Assembly (NCBI GenBank): GCA_013076295.1
Contig: RQOL01000374.1
Span: forward strand, 3,772,743-3,836,742
DNA from: Sanderia malayensis
Lineage: Eukaryota; Cnidaria; Scyphozoa; Semaeostomeae; Pelagiidae
Length of the DNA: 64,000 bases
Reading direction: 5' to 3'
The notes beneath the pieces were generated by a model. That model worked only from the letters and a program-made list of their open reading frames with translations, did no database searches and was not told the origin of the DNA. Made by a program: the position numbers and the translations under genes. Within the stretch, counting starts at the first letter, position 1. Every line of letters begins with the position of its first letter. This document shows positions 35,160 through 46,739 of this stretch, piece by piece.

Positions 35160-36556
35160 AGGCCACGCAAATTCTCTCTCATTTAAAAGAGAACGCTTTA
35201 AAACTTTGGAAAATCTAAGAATTATTTGTGTAACTGTCTTGACCTTCTACAATTCACGGTTTAAGTCTTTGTTTATCATTCTAGGAATTTGATTTGACAA
35301 AACCTATTTTTCCGTAATTTTTTTTCCAGATTAAAAAAAGAAGGTTAATCGCCATAACAAAAAATCCAACATGGATATTCCTATAGTTTGTTTCAAATAT
35401 TATAATTTGATATAATTTTTAGGGGCTTAATATTTTCTGAAGTGAACGAAAATTTTATTTTTGAAAACCCAATTTGAAATTTGAAAAACAAAACATGTGC
35501 TTCTCAAGTTGTAAACAAATACTTCAGCCGTGAGTTGTAAAAGGTCAAGACAGTTACCTAAATAATTCTTATATTTTTCAAAATGTTAAAACATTCTCCT
35601 TTAAATGAGAGAGAATTTGCGTCGCTTTGAGTGAAAGAAATTATAATTATTGGCGTTTTAATTTCTCCACTTCGATAAATTTTCTTAAACATTTTTAAGG
35701 GACATCTTCGCAGTTTTCTTTTAATATTATTGTAAAACAATATGATATAGTTTAAATTATGTTTTCATTTGAAAATGTATGAAATTTTGAGTATATTTGT
35801 GCAAAAGAAATTCGCTATTGAAACCCGTTTTGGTAGTCTTACATTGTCATGTAAATTCTTTTGCTCAGGCCTTGGGCGCCATTTTTCATCAGGCGTTTCC
35901 ATACTTATTGGAGCTAAGTGTATATTTTTATTACAGAATTTGAAAAAAAAGTAACGAAAAGTTAATATAATAATACAAAAAAGGAAAAAAGGGAGAAATG
36001 AAGATGGGAAAGGGGAGGCATGGGTGATATGCTTGTTTTTCATTTCAAGGTGTTTCATCATTTTTATGTAATAACGATTTTTTGGAATATTCGCAAAACA
36101 AGTTTTTGCTTTTTTGTTCCCTTATTTGGAGGGTATATTATTCCAAATGTTTATACCATTACATGTAAATAATTGCTTTTTGTAGTTTGTTCGAATTATA
36201 GGGAAAGAAAGTTGTTTATTTGCAGATTGGAGTGTCTGACAGCCATGGCGAGAGGATGTTGTTAAAAAAAGTTGTCAAAAATTCCACTTTGCTTACCATT
36301 GTTAATGTCATATTAGTTTCGAACATTCAAGATTGAATCTTTCTTCAAAATCTAAAATGCTTAACTTGGTAAAAAGTGGTTTAGCGCTGGCTATATACTG
36401 TTCGAGATTAATTATTCTTAATGCTTTATTTGAATTTCTTTGAACAGCTTTGGTAACTGTTCCAGCTGCACAGCCCCAGTTGATAATTCCATAATTGACA
36501 TGGCGAGCAATAAATGCAAAATAAAGATTACGTAGAATGTGAGCTGGAACAAAATG

Positions 36557-37644
36557 CTATATTTTTGCCAGTATTCCAATTCCTTTTGATATCTTCATGT
36601 TAACATGTTTAATGGGATTTTTCCAATTTACGTTTTTATCAAGTATTACTCCAAGATATTTAATACAGTCTTTTTGATTAATTGATTTACCATTAATTGA
36701 TAGATTTACTTGAGAAGATAAATTTTGCTGGGGAGATGAGATTAATAGGAAGTTTGATTTTTCAACATTGAAAGTTAATTTTTTTATCGTAAGGCAGCCT
36801 GATACTTTAATTAATTCTTGGTTAACTGTGTTTTCCAAATTTCTTAAATTTTGATCTGAGAAAAAGATACTAGTATCATCAGCAAATAGGTGAAATTTCA
36901 GCAACTTGAGAACACCGACTTGTGGTACTCCACTACTTATTTTGTTTGAAATAGATAATTGACCATTTATGGAAACTTTTTACATTCTAATAGCTAAATA
37001 GGATTTGAACCAGTTAAGGGCAGTACCCCTTATGCCATAGTGTTCAAGTTTTTGCAGTAATATGCTATGATCTACAGTATCAAAAGCTTTTCCTAAATCC
37101 AAAAAAATACAGCAAGAAATTTTTTTGTGTTCAATAGCATTTATGAGTTGGTTAAAGAAATCTAGAATCGCAAGAGAAGTGGAATAATTTTTTTGAAAAC
37201 CAAATTGATGCTCAAAGATAAAACTATGTTTTTTAAGAAAATATGTTAGCCTGGTATGCATTAATTTTTCAAATACCTTATTAAAAATGGGCAACAGTGA
37301 TATTGGGCGATAGTTACTTAATTCTTCAGTTGACTTTGCCTTATGAATTGGTACTAATTTAGCAAATTTTAACATTTTATGGTAAAAACCAGATTCAAAG
37401 GATTCATTAATAAGTTTAGCGAGGGGGATACTTAATGCAACACTTACGCATTTGACTAATTTCAGGGGGTGTCATATGCATCTGGAGCTTTTCCTTCAAT
37501 TGGGTTAAGCAGCTGTCTATTTAATTCTGAAGGAGTCACCGGAGTAACAAAAAGAATCACTGTTAAAATCATGCAAGTAGACTTTGAAGTGTTTATGAGG
37601 TTTTGGCCAACACTAATAAAAAAGTTGTTAAACTCATTTGCCAA
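36557..37644 (-). pseudogene. LINE reverse transcriptase, broken
   Basis: The frame holds NYRPISLLPIFNKVFEKL, FGFQKNYSTSLAI, IFLDLGKAFDTVDHSILL and HLFADDTSIF, the order of non-LTR reverse transcriptases. The catalytic FADD is present. About 20 residues usually found between the SGVPQ motif and FADD (the GPLLFLIYINDL region) are lacking, and stops interrupt the frame at about 36980 and 37460. The region downstream (IKYLGVILDKNVNWKNPI, then YGIINWGCAAGT) is the CR1/L2-type C-terminal part and continues with stops to about 36000. Confidence 0.82.
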
Positions 37645-37780
37645 TGGTTTAGCATCTTCATTTCATTTTCATTTCATTTTTCCTTTTTACAATCATTACC
37701 ATCTGAAATCAGCCTGCCATTTATGTTTGGTTTAATTTCCTGAGAATATTTTGACCTGTTTAGAATCACGTTTAAAGGTC

Positions 37781-38328
37781 TCAAAGTAGAATAAATGATA
37801 CTGTTTTTTTACTTAATCTTATAACTTTGTTTAACATATTTCTGTGCTTTAACATAGGGGCGCAGATTCTGTAACAAGCATCAATGTCCTCTGCCTTCAA
37901 ATCGATATCGATCTTTGATGCCAAATTGAGGACTATTCCCTCACAATTCTCCCTGGCTTGCCTTGGGATACCGCTGCTTTCTTTCATATCTCTTCTGCCA
38001 TATTGCTCTGAATCATCCATGGCTTTCACTCTCAGCTTATTTTGTTTTCCAAAACTCGAACAAGAGCAACCAATTTTTCATTCTCTGCTTTTATGTGTGT
38101 ATTGTCAAACAACAAATGACCAATTTGATTTTGGAAAGTTTCATACTGATCGGCGAGAAAGCTTTGAGATTTTTCAATTTCCTTCAGTTTTACGTCAATT
38201 GCAGATAGGCGAGGTGATACCAGCAGTTCAATTTCTTCTTTGATGGTAGCTTTAAATAATTTTTTTGAACGAGATTCCAAATCACCAACTGACTTTGAGA
38301 ATAGTTCTTCAAATTCTTTCTTATTCAT
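37781..38328 (-). pseudogene. LINE ORF1 remnant
   Basis: Two consecutive frames: MNKKEFEELFSKSVGDLES with a coiled-coil stretch, then EQYGRRDMKESSGIPRQA and ARENCEGIVLNLASKI..DIDACYRI. The Q-Y-x-R-R..S-G-I-P pattern with a downstream D-I-x-x-C-x-R is the ORF1 (RRM-containing) signature of Jockey/CR1-type LINEs. ORF1 proteins bind the element RNA. A frame break separates the halves, and the endonuclease that should follow is absent. Confidence 0.7.
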
Positions 38329-38330
38329 AA

Positions 38331-39779
38331 TGGCTTTCGAAATTTAAAATGTTATGCCATGCCATATATAATGAATAAAAAGGATTAAAAAAATAAATAA
38401 ATAAATCAAATAAAAATTGATCAAATCCTTTTATCTTTTTGCCAATATAAACGTGTCCACACTCAACGCAAGGAAGCGGAAAAAAAGATAAGATTCAAAT
38501 GTTCGCTTTTGATTTGGAATGAGGCTAACAGGTATGATGTCACTGTGCAAATTTCTCATTGGATAAAGTGTAAACTTGTTGAAATGTTACGGGTTGCCAT
38601 ACTAGACGCTGGGGTAGGACGAGACCACAAGCATGATTCATGCACAGAGTATTTTGCACTTGTTTGAAGCATCAGGTGAAAAGATAAAAGTTTTCCAGCT
38701 GTGTGATTATTTGTTCCTATTTTATGACTTGAATTTTGTTGATTATTTTATTTTAAATAACTACAGCTTTTTATATTTATTGACGTATTCTGAATCACGC
38801 TTTATTAACCGACTTAATGTAGATAATAGGCCTACTCTACAGGCCCAGCTATTTTTACATATTCAGTTACAGACTAACTGGACAGATCGAATTGAAATTG
38901 ATTGAATTTAAGTTGATTGAAGTTAAATTGAGTTGAAAAACAATGTAACACACCATTGAGAATAAGTTGGAAGTTATCTTGAAATCAAGCACACTCTCTT
39001 GTGAATTCTTGCTAGCGTACAAAACTCTGCTGAGTTCAATTGTTTGCAATGTTAGAAGCAATAGGGGGCTTAATGACGAGAACACTTAACAGAGCTTTTA
39101 CAGTTTGTACATATGTACCTTCATCCGTAATAGCATTTACAACCTTCCATGGATAGTTACCACAGTAACCTATGTCTTCGGTCAAAGTTACGGAATTACA
39201 CAATGACCGGCAGTTGGCATTGTAGCCCTTTATCAATGTAGACAATGATTCCCTAAGTTGAGACATCTTTACTCTGATTTTTCGCTGTATTTACTACTGT
39301 CTACAAAGCAATAAAATAAATTTATAGAAAACTCTTAGCACTAGTCATTGAGAAATGGTGCACAGTACTAAATGTAGCATATCAAGAGTAGTACTCTTTA
39401 TGATGACCTCTCGTTTATAACCCATTGCCACGCAAAAATATATCTGAAAATTAACCTTTTTTCCTACGTTACTGTAGCACAATGTTATAAATGTAATTAC
39501 AATAAAATTTGACTATTTACCTGTGAGTTTGTTCAGGTTAAATCCCATGTGATGAATTCAATTAGCAGTTGCTTCGATGTGTTGCTAATGAATGCTGGTA
39601 AGTTTTAGATTGAAAGACTGTTTAACATCATCAGAAAATGATGAAGCTTCGCTTTATCTCTGTATGTATGCAGCTTGCATTTTCTCCAAGGACTTGGATA
39701 AGCAAGGCACTTTTAATGAATTTAATTTCATAAAAATGGGCTGCACTTTTTTGCACACATGTTCCGTCTGCTGTGGTAA
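38331..39779. other. Unassigned sequence
   Basis: AT-rich, with an AATAAATAAATAAAT run near 38390. One minus-strand frame (39266-39036, with CGNYPWKVVNAITDEGT) could be a further 3' exon of the KDZ gene, but I cannot support it. Confidence 0.35.
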
Positions 39780-42510
39780 TTTGCCCTTTTCTGCAGTACC
39801 ATGAAGAGCAGTAAAAGTTCTTCATCCTTGGACAGTTGCACTGGTGTAGCCATGCTGCTAAAGACTGAAATACACAGAAACGATTATAGTCCTTCACTGC
39901 ATGCAAATGCAGAATTTACTTTATCAATACTATAAAATTGGCACTCATAGTCCATTACCTTTTGCATTGAAAACAGCATTTTGCTTCCACTCCATAAACA
40001 TGCTTCTGTCACCCGAAATTCCATGCTCAGCAAGTTTCACTTGCAGTTCATTTTCTACTTTTGTTTTCTTTTGGTATGTCTGTAATAAAATTAATAGCGA
40101 TGGCTCACAAATTGAAGATAACATAGTAACACATCCAAAATAGCATAAGCAATACAACATGCCAGAAAAGAACAACAAATACCTGCTTAAATCTCTTAAA
40201 AAGATCTTCTGCAAGTTTCCGGATTTTTCTGGCATTCCATGCTTGTTCGGTTATGACCTCATTTCTTCCTAAAATGGCAATAAATCACTAATGCAAAAAC
40301 TGTTAAAGAAAATTTCGAAACATATTTCTGCAGTGGAATTGTGTTTACTTCATCAAACATATACTTTGTTGTTGAACCTATTCGTGAAAGGTAACTGGAG
40401 ATTTGCTCATCTTCTTCCCCAGCTGTATACCCAGATCCATCACTCCAAAGACCTCCAAACAAAATCCTCAAACAAAGTGAAATAATTTAATAAAAAGATA
40501 ATGTGTATATGAACAAACTATGGAAGCCCCATGGAAGCAAACAATATTATCAAGTTAATCAGTGATATACCTCACATTCGGATGGGTGACCTTTTGCTTG
40601 CATCACTCCCAAAACACACTCAGTGTTGGCAAGAAGATTTGCATCAATTTTTTTCAGCCATTTGCTATACTTGCATGTGAACGTCACTATAAACATATGA
40701 AAGGTTTCGGTCATGGAGAAAATGCTTTTGGATGTAATAAGCATAACCAAATATCTCCCCTCAAAACATATTAACAGCTTTCTGTGCGATTCTGTGGCAA
40801 CACGGTGCAACTTCAAGACCTGTTTCATCCAATTTTGTAAATTTGTGAATTTTGTTTGAAGAAGCTTTCCAAGTTGTTCATGTTCAACCACAAAAGTTGT
40901 CAGGCTGTAAAGCAATGGTTACCGTTATTCGTGCTAAAACAGAAACAATTCTGTATCCAATCTGCAGGGAGGACAATGAGAAACGAAAAAGCAAAACACA
41001 CCTGTATCTTTTTTACATTTGGATCATCATAAAGACCCTGCACTGCAGCATCAACTTCGGCATCATCATAAATAAATGTGTCGCCATTATAAGGCTTGCA
41101 TCGAGTGCTGTACCAAAATAAAAGAATCATGAAATCTAATATACAAGCTGCAAGTTGTTAAGTTTAACTATAAATATAGTATTCTGGTTGTCACTTGAAC
41201 ATGGGACCGTTAAATTGAAAAATAACAACATACTTTCCCAAGCGCTTACATCAGTAAAGTTTGCAATTCCCATATTTAAGTGCCCCACTTCTTTCTGATG
41301 ATAAATCTTCAAGGCTTTGCAGGAATGAAGATTGTGATGAGCCTGGCGTACTCAGCTTCAAGTGACTCCAAAAATCAAATAAATCTATATCAAAGACATA
41401 GGTTATGTTTTCCGTGCTTCCTGGCCAATACCCAGAATTCACAAGCTATAAATAGTAAATGGATCATAGATCTCCAAGCAGAAAAAATGGACTAAAAAGA
41501 TCATAACATACCAGCTTTGTTTATAACAATGCATTTCTTTGGCTTTATGTTCACAATGAATATTTTAAAATTCCCACATTGACAGTTTGGCATCTTCAAG
41601 TCCCTCTGTGAAACAATATTCATACATAATTTAATATATCCGGACCATGGGCGGTCTGGAACGGGTGGCAATTGCCACCCAGACCTTCTGATTTTTAATG
41701 TGAAATAAATTTACGGGCCATTTTTGAAGACTTGCATCACCCTAAGCCGGGCCCCTTTGGTTTGCCAGCCACCCTGCAATTGTGATGCCAGACCGCCCCA
41801 CTTGTATATCAACAAATGTAGGTTTAAGTGCGCAATTTTGCACCAGGGAGGTAGGCAAGATTGCAGCTGCAAACTGCACGTTGTTCAACATTTTCTATAA
41901 GGCAGACACTGTTTGCCTTCTGAAGCAATCATTGTTAATTGATTCATTATAATAAAAATGGGAAGAACCATGTATCACTCTGGCTAATTGGCTACATTTA
42001 ATATAAATTATCAATGTTGCAGCCTTGAATTCAAAGCAATTACTAATGTTACAATACTTTTGCAGTCTGGACATTTGATAAATGCTTTGTTGCTTTGGCA
42101 CTCCATATACATCTGTCCATCTTTCAAGACTGCTTCTAAAGTGGACAAAAATTATTGTGGCGAATAGCCTCCCACTTTAACTGAGATTCTTCTTCTCTCT
42201 TCACCCATTTTGTTTTCTCAGGTTTTTCAATATGATACTTCTTTAGTAAATCATGGCACTCAATAATAAGATTTTGAAGGTCTGCAAAGGATTTCAAATT
42301 CACTTTCAGCTACATCATCATTAAACATCTACATCGATTACAAGTATCACTGAGTACAGTTACATTGAATACTGTATGAAATATGTAAGAAATTTTAAAA
42401 TTACAAAATGTAACCTACCTAGGTGACTAAAATCTTCTGAATCGTCTACTGTATCCTCCCATACATCATCGGCATCCATTTCATCATTGTCAGTGTTACC
42501 AGGTGCTAAT
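39780..42510 (-). pseudogene. KDZ (Kyakuja-like) transposase, multi-exon, degenerate
   Basis: Short minus-strand exons with good GT-AG borders spell the KDZ order. They are an acidic N-terminal exon (about 42510-42425), an exon ending REEESQLKWEAIRH, cysteine-rich CxC pieces (KCPDCKSIV; MPNCQCGNFKIF), and NSGYWPGSTENITYVFDIDL (41445-41280). Next come a C-rich exon (TRCKPYNGDTF), the core LDETGLEVAP (first Asp) with GEIFGYAYY, CKYSKWLKKIDANLL, then HPSECEV and GEEDEQISSYLSRIGSTTKYM. Helical C-terminal exons (about 40262-40172 and 40080-39955) follow. The core exons near 40560-40900 need two frame changes and pass a stop, so it is inactive. KDZ transposases cut-and-paste their element with 8-bp duplications. 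I could not find the TIRs. Confidence 0.78.
41649..41798. mobile_element. 150-bp MITE
   Basis: Ends are GGGCGGTCTGG and its inverse CCAGACCGCCC. Inside, near 41664, is a perfect palindrome GGGTGGCAATTGCCACCC. Non-coding, inserted in the KDZ gene region between exons. No clear target duplication, so the superfamily is open. Confidence 0.65.
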
Positions 42511-43355
42511 GCAAACAGAATTCATGATATTTAGAAGTAAAGTAGATAATATGGATTAATTTATATGAGTACAAAAAATGGTGGAAGTTAGAGGTGGAAA
42601 AATGTTTCTTTGTTCTTTTTTTCCTTGTACGCCTGACACTGTGACAACTTCTTGTCCCGTGAAAGGATCAATGGATGACACTTTGGTGTGAGACTATTGT
42701 TGCTTTCGAATATTTGATGGTTTTAATTTTTTCATTACATTTTTAGCCTCTACCATAAGTTCATCAATGGACATTTTTTTCTGCTATTTTTTCCAACTAG
42801 TGAATAAACCATAACAATTTGCCACGAGTGTAAGCTGTTCATGTAGCTCAAAAGACAATATTCATATATTTATAATATATACTGAATGTATAACTTTATA
42901 ATATATGCTTCATTCTCTAATAAATGTTGAGGATCCACAGTTATGGTTATCCCTGATGAGTTCATTTGCCAAATATTATGATCCACTAGCTTTAAATGAA
43001 CTTACCTTTTTTATTATCACCAGTGCATGGCAATACTGTTCTATTAGCCATCTTCAAAGACTTTTGTTTTAATACAATATTTAAAAAATTGATGACATAT
43101 AAATAAACATAAACTATAAAGGAAAAGAGCACTTTCAAATTCAAACAGGTTAATTACAATTTATCTGTTTTATCAATCCAAAATAACATTTACCATAATA
43201 CAACATATTAATATAATCACTTTCCTCCGGAGGTAAACTGAAACAAAACTAAACCATAATATCTATGAAATAAATAAATGCAAATAAAAATGAAAATTCT
43301 TGTCTTGCTCATACACTTAAGGCAAAATAAACCTATCAAAGATCTGTCAACTACA
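42511..43355. other. Unassigned AT-rich sequence
   Basis: No conserved frame. Probably 5' flank of the KDZ element up to the next Helitron. Confidence 0.35.
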
Positions 43356-44764
43356 TCTAATATATATATTCTGCGGAGGTCACGTGACGGTGGCGAAACT
43401 CTGCCTAAAACAATAGATTCGACCCGAAACAATAGGTCGAACGCCTCAAAACAATGGGACGAAACGGCGAATCGGTGATCAATAAGGCTTTTTTCAATGG
43501 GGTCGCAAAAGGTTGACACTTGCATGGAAAGGCTCCGTTTCTGGAGTAGGCAAAAGTTATCTATTTTTGGAAGCCTATTTTAAAAGAATTTTTGAGTTAT
43601 TCCATTAATTGCTCCACTAATTGTGCTATCACGAAAAAACGACGGTTTACGCTGGCGAAACTTCCAAATTCGCGTCCCCGACTCCATTTCCGAAAAGAGT
43701 ATTCGCTCTTCACGTGACCCATTTCGCCTTTTCCTGCAATTTGATTGGCTCTTTCGCAACTTCACGTGAACAGTGACGCATTTTTCGCTATCATGCAAAT
43801 TTGCCCTCGGCAGGCAGCAGGTACTTTTGGAGAAGACGCGTGTTTTTTTTTGTACACAAAAAGTGAGGTGGACGCCTTTCAAAGTGTTTTACCAGCTGAA
43901 TTTTTTTTGTAATGAGCTGGTAATTGTTTCAAAGACCCCCGGAGTGTTGCAGGAAACAATAGAGAACACAGGTGATAGCTTTGTTTTGTTTTTTGAATGA
44001 AAGAGTTGTGGGTTTTGTTGTAGTAGGCGACCGCCATTGTTGCTTCGGCATGCTAACAACGTTTTGGCCATGGTCAAAGTTTTGAATTTTTCCGGCCCTA
44101 TTTGCACGATTTTCCCCATTTCAATTTTTGACAAGTGTTGTCTGATAACACAACTAAAATAATGTGTTGGTTTTTTTGTTTTTTTGTTGTTTTTTTACGA
44201 TTTCCAACAAAGTTGCTTTTCACTCGGGAAGGAGCAATTTTTCACGCAACACGCGTTGTTTTTGCATTTGCAAAAATTCAATTTTAGCCTGCCACAATTG
44301 ATTATTTTTTACCCAAACACTTTCGATAATTGTTCCCCAACATATTACCTACATGTTGGTGTTTTTTCAGTTCAACTGGGTCACTATTTGCCACGGTAAA
44401 TACTATTTTTACTTGCTAAAGTGTGTTCAGAGGTTTTGCTTTTTGCACGGCTCCGAAATTTCATTCAAACCACTTCCATTAAATGGTCTCTAAGAATTCA
44501 GTATTATTTAGTCAAGAGATGAGACTATTTGCAACGTGTTCGCTGTTTCCTTAGCTACAGGTTGATATATTTTTTATTACAGATTGAGTTTAAAATTTCC
44601 AGGATGGGTTAGGTTTTTGAAAGTAACTTTTTTTTTTCAAACTTCACACTGAAATTATCAACTTTCGGAAACGGCTTTCAGGGAGCAGCGTGGGCGCGGG
44701 GGGAAGATTGCTAGGGGGGAAGATTTGACCTCCCACCTTTACTTTCTTTAGAAATGTTACGTCG

Positions 44765-45590
44765 TTGTAGTATAGTAGGGTATTTATAGTAGGGTATGCA
44801 TAGTAGGGTATGTATATTAGGGTATGTATGGTAGGGTATGTATAGTAGGGTATGTATAGTAGGGTATGTATAGTAGGGTATGTATTGTAGGGTATGTATT
44901 GTAGGGTATGTATTTTGGGGTATGTATTGTAGGGTATGTGTTGTATTGTATGTATTGTAGGGTATGTATTGTAGGATATGTATTGTAGGGTATGTATTGT
45001 AGGGTATGTATTGTAGGGTATGTATTGTAGGATATGTATTGTAGGGTATGTATGTAGGGTATGTATTGTAGGGTATGTATTGTAGGGTATGTATTTTGGG
45101 GTATGTATTGTAGGGTATGTATTGTAGGATATGTATTGTGGGGTATGTATGTAGGGTATGTATTTTAGGGTATGTATTGTAGGGTATGTATGTTGGGTAT
45201 GTATTGTAGGGTATGTATTTTGGGGTATGTATTGTAGGGTATGTGTTGTAATGTATGTATTGTAGGGTATGTATTGTAGGATATGTATTGTAGGGTATGT
45301 ATTGTAGGGTATGTATTGTAGGGTATGTATTATAGGGTATGTATTGTAGGATATGTATTGTAGGGTATGTATGTAGGGTATGTATTGTAGGGTATGTATT
45401 GTAGGGTATGTATTGTAGGGTATGTATTTTGGGGTATGTATTGTAGGGTATGTATTGTAGGGTATGTATTATGGGGTATGTATTGTAGGGTATGTATTGT
45501 AGGGTATGTATGTAGGGTATGTATTTCAGGGTATGTATTGTAGGGTATGTATGTAGGGTATGTATTGTAGGGTATGTATTGTAGGGTATG
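44765..45590 (+). repeat. Minisatellite, 14-bp unit GGGTATGTATTGTA
   Basis: About 58 tandem units with point variants (GTATGTATTTTGG, GGATATG) and some 10-bp shortened units (GTATGTAGGG). The array gives way to a TATG microsatellite. Confidence 0.92.
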
Positions 45591-45690
45591 TATGTATGTA
45601 TGTATGTATGTATGTATGTATGTATGTATGTATGTATGTAGGTATGTATGTAGGTATGTATGTATGTATGTATGTATGTATGTATGGGCA
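45588..45690 (+). repeat. TATG/GTAT tetranucleotide microsatellite
   Basis: About 100 bases of (GTAT)n with two GTAG interruptions, likely derived from the adjoining minisatellite by loss of the TGTAGGG half. Confidence 0.9.
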
Positions 45691-45789
45691 TGAGCGGGAG
45701 TGAATGCAGCGCGCGAAGCGCGCCAAGCAGATTAAGTTTTTTTACTTGACGGGCTGGGGCGAACGAGCGAAGCGAGTGAAGACCCCTAG

Positions 45790-46327
45790 TAGGAATAAAA
45801 ATCTGACACAATACATAAAAATTTCTGAAAGAATTAACTATTTATTATCTATACTTTTTAAATAAATCGTGCAAACAACACAACTGCAACTCGGTCACGT
45901 GCTTTAATTTCTGCAATAAGCATCAAATCACTTTGAGAAAAGCCTCTTTTCCATTCTTTACATTGTGTGCGCCATTAAAATGGTGCTTTGGATATGACAT
46001 TATCTGTCATTTTCCTTGAAAATTGACACATGACAGTATTTGTCACATTTGCCTTTCTACCTGATCTGATTGACCCATACAGCACCACATTGTGGGAATA
46101 CAACATCATGGCCAGCAATGCAATCATCGAAATTTCTAGCAGTTTAGAAGATGAAGCAATGGATGAACAGATATTTATATATGTATATTTTTCGTTCTTC
46201 AGGGTCGCTGTTATTAAATGTCATTACTTAGATCTGAAAAGGAGTTTAGGTTAAATATTTCAGCAGGTAGCTAATAGCTTAAACATTATGTATTTAAAAA
46301 CCATCCTACTTCTTACGGTTTTTCAAG
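45790..46327. other. Flank of a zinc-finger gene fragment
   Basis: No domain. A plus-strand frame near 46090-46190 (MASNAIIEISSSLEDEAMDEQ) could be an upstream exon, unsupported. Confidence 0.35.
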
Positions 46328-46632
46328 TGTGGCAGTCAGTTGAATTGGACATGCAATGTCTGCACATTAATAAATTCTAAAGATTGCAAGACAGGCGAGG
46401 CATGTGATTCATCCATACCCGAGGTAAAGAAATTAAATATATTTTGAAATAGGTATTCATTATCAATGCTCGACGGTATATACGCTTCCCCTGTTGTTAA
46501 ATAATTGACAAGACTTCATTTTACAAATCCTTGCAGGTTGGTTCTCCTACATGGACATGCGAAGTTTGCAGCCTTGAAAACAATTTCGTAGCAGAATACT
46601 GTGACGCATATGGTACAACAAGCAGTTGCAAA
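46328..46632 (+). CDS. Two RanBP2-type zinc-finger exons (partial gene)
   Basis: Two exons of exactly 96 nt each, both phase 0: 46328-46423 (CGSQLNWTCNVCTLINSKDC, donor GAG|GTAAAG) and 46537-46632 (VGSPTWTCEVCSLENNFVAE, donor AAA|GTAAGC). Each has the W-T-C-x2-C-(T/S)-L-x-N start of a RanBP2-type finger, which binds RNA or ubiquitin in known proteins. The second pair of cysteines is incomplete in both, so the fold may be lost. The equal length and phase suggest exon duplication. They lie about 100 bp upstream of the MULE-like transposase and may be its 5' exons; that link is inferred from position only. Confidence 0.55.
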
Positions 46633-46661
46633 GTAAGCATTATGCTTACTTTGCAACTGCT
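46621..46661. repeat. Perfect 20-bp palindrome
   Basis: AGCAGTTGCAAAGTAAGCAT, one T, then its exact inverse. The left arm contains the splice donor of the second zinc-finger exon, so the right arm is a snap-back copy of the exon/intron border. Confidence 0.9.
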
Positions 46662-46739
46662 TTAAAGAAACTGAAAGATGAATGCCATTAAGAGACAGGA
46701 AAGAGCGCTGTAGATAATGTATTTCTGGAAATGGGGAGC

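Larger units (their letters stand above)
26805..35924. mobile_element. Foldback (long inverted repeat) element split by TIR transposon copy 2
   Basis: The left end ATACTCTTAGCTCCAATAAG and the right end (35901-35924) are inverted copies, and the similarity continues inward. Left arm: 26805-27111 joined, across the inserted transposon, to about 35168-35265; right arm: about 35515-35924 inverted. The middle spacer is about 250 bp. Without the insert the foldback is about 1.1 kb with arms near 400 bp. It has no coding sequence, so it would depend on another element's transposase. Removing the insert plus one AGGCCACG restores an arm of equal length to its partner. Confidence 0.8.
35940..38330 (-). 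mobile_element. LINE of the Jockey superfamily (CR1/L2-like), internally deleted
   Basis: An ORF1 remnant is followed, after a missing endonuclease, by reverse transcriptase and the C-terminal region, all on the minus strand. The 3' end lies close to the right end of the foldback element. No poly(A) tail or target duplication was found. Multiple stops and deletions make it dead. Confidence 0.75.
43356..45789 (+). mobile_element. Non-autonomous Helitron with minisatellite
   Basis: Starts TCTAATATATATATTCTGCGG after an A and ends GACCCCTAG before a T. About 1.4 kb of unique sequence is closely similar to 56174-57590, followed by a 14-bp-period minisatellite, a (TATG)n run and the terminal module with GAACGAGCGAAGCGAGTG. 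It encodes no helicase. The long minus-strand frame over the array is only a translation of the repeat. The shared ends with the RepHel-bearing element at 59766-64000 suggest it is moved in trans. Confidence 0.82.

Noticed and set aside
39036..39266. 76-codon minus-strand frame as further KDZ exon
   Set aside because: No motif from the family and no convincing splice borders.
43580..43882. 100-codon minus-strand frame shared by two Helitrons (also 56408-56863)
   Set aside because: The similarity follows DNA similarity of the two copies and the frame is not known from any family. Start and length differ between the copies.
44765..45690. CRISPR-like array
   Set aside because: The 14-bp units are directly adjacent with no unique spacers, and the genome is eukaryotic.
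44711..45811. 366-codon minus-strand frame full of I-H-T-L-Q-Y-I-P repeats
   Set aside because: It is the translation of the 14-bp minisatellite (42-bp, 14-residue super-period) and has no independent support as a protein. The same holds for the frames at 58033-58569 and 58266-58694.
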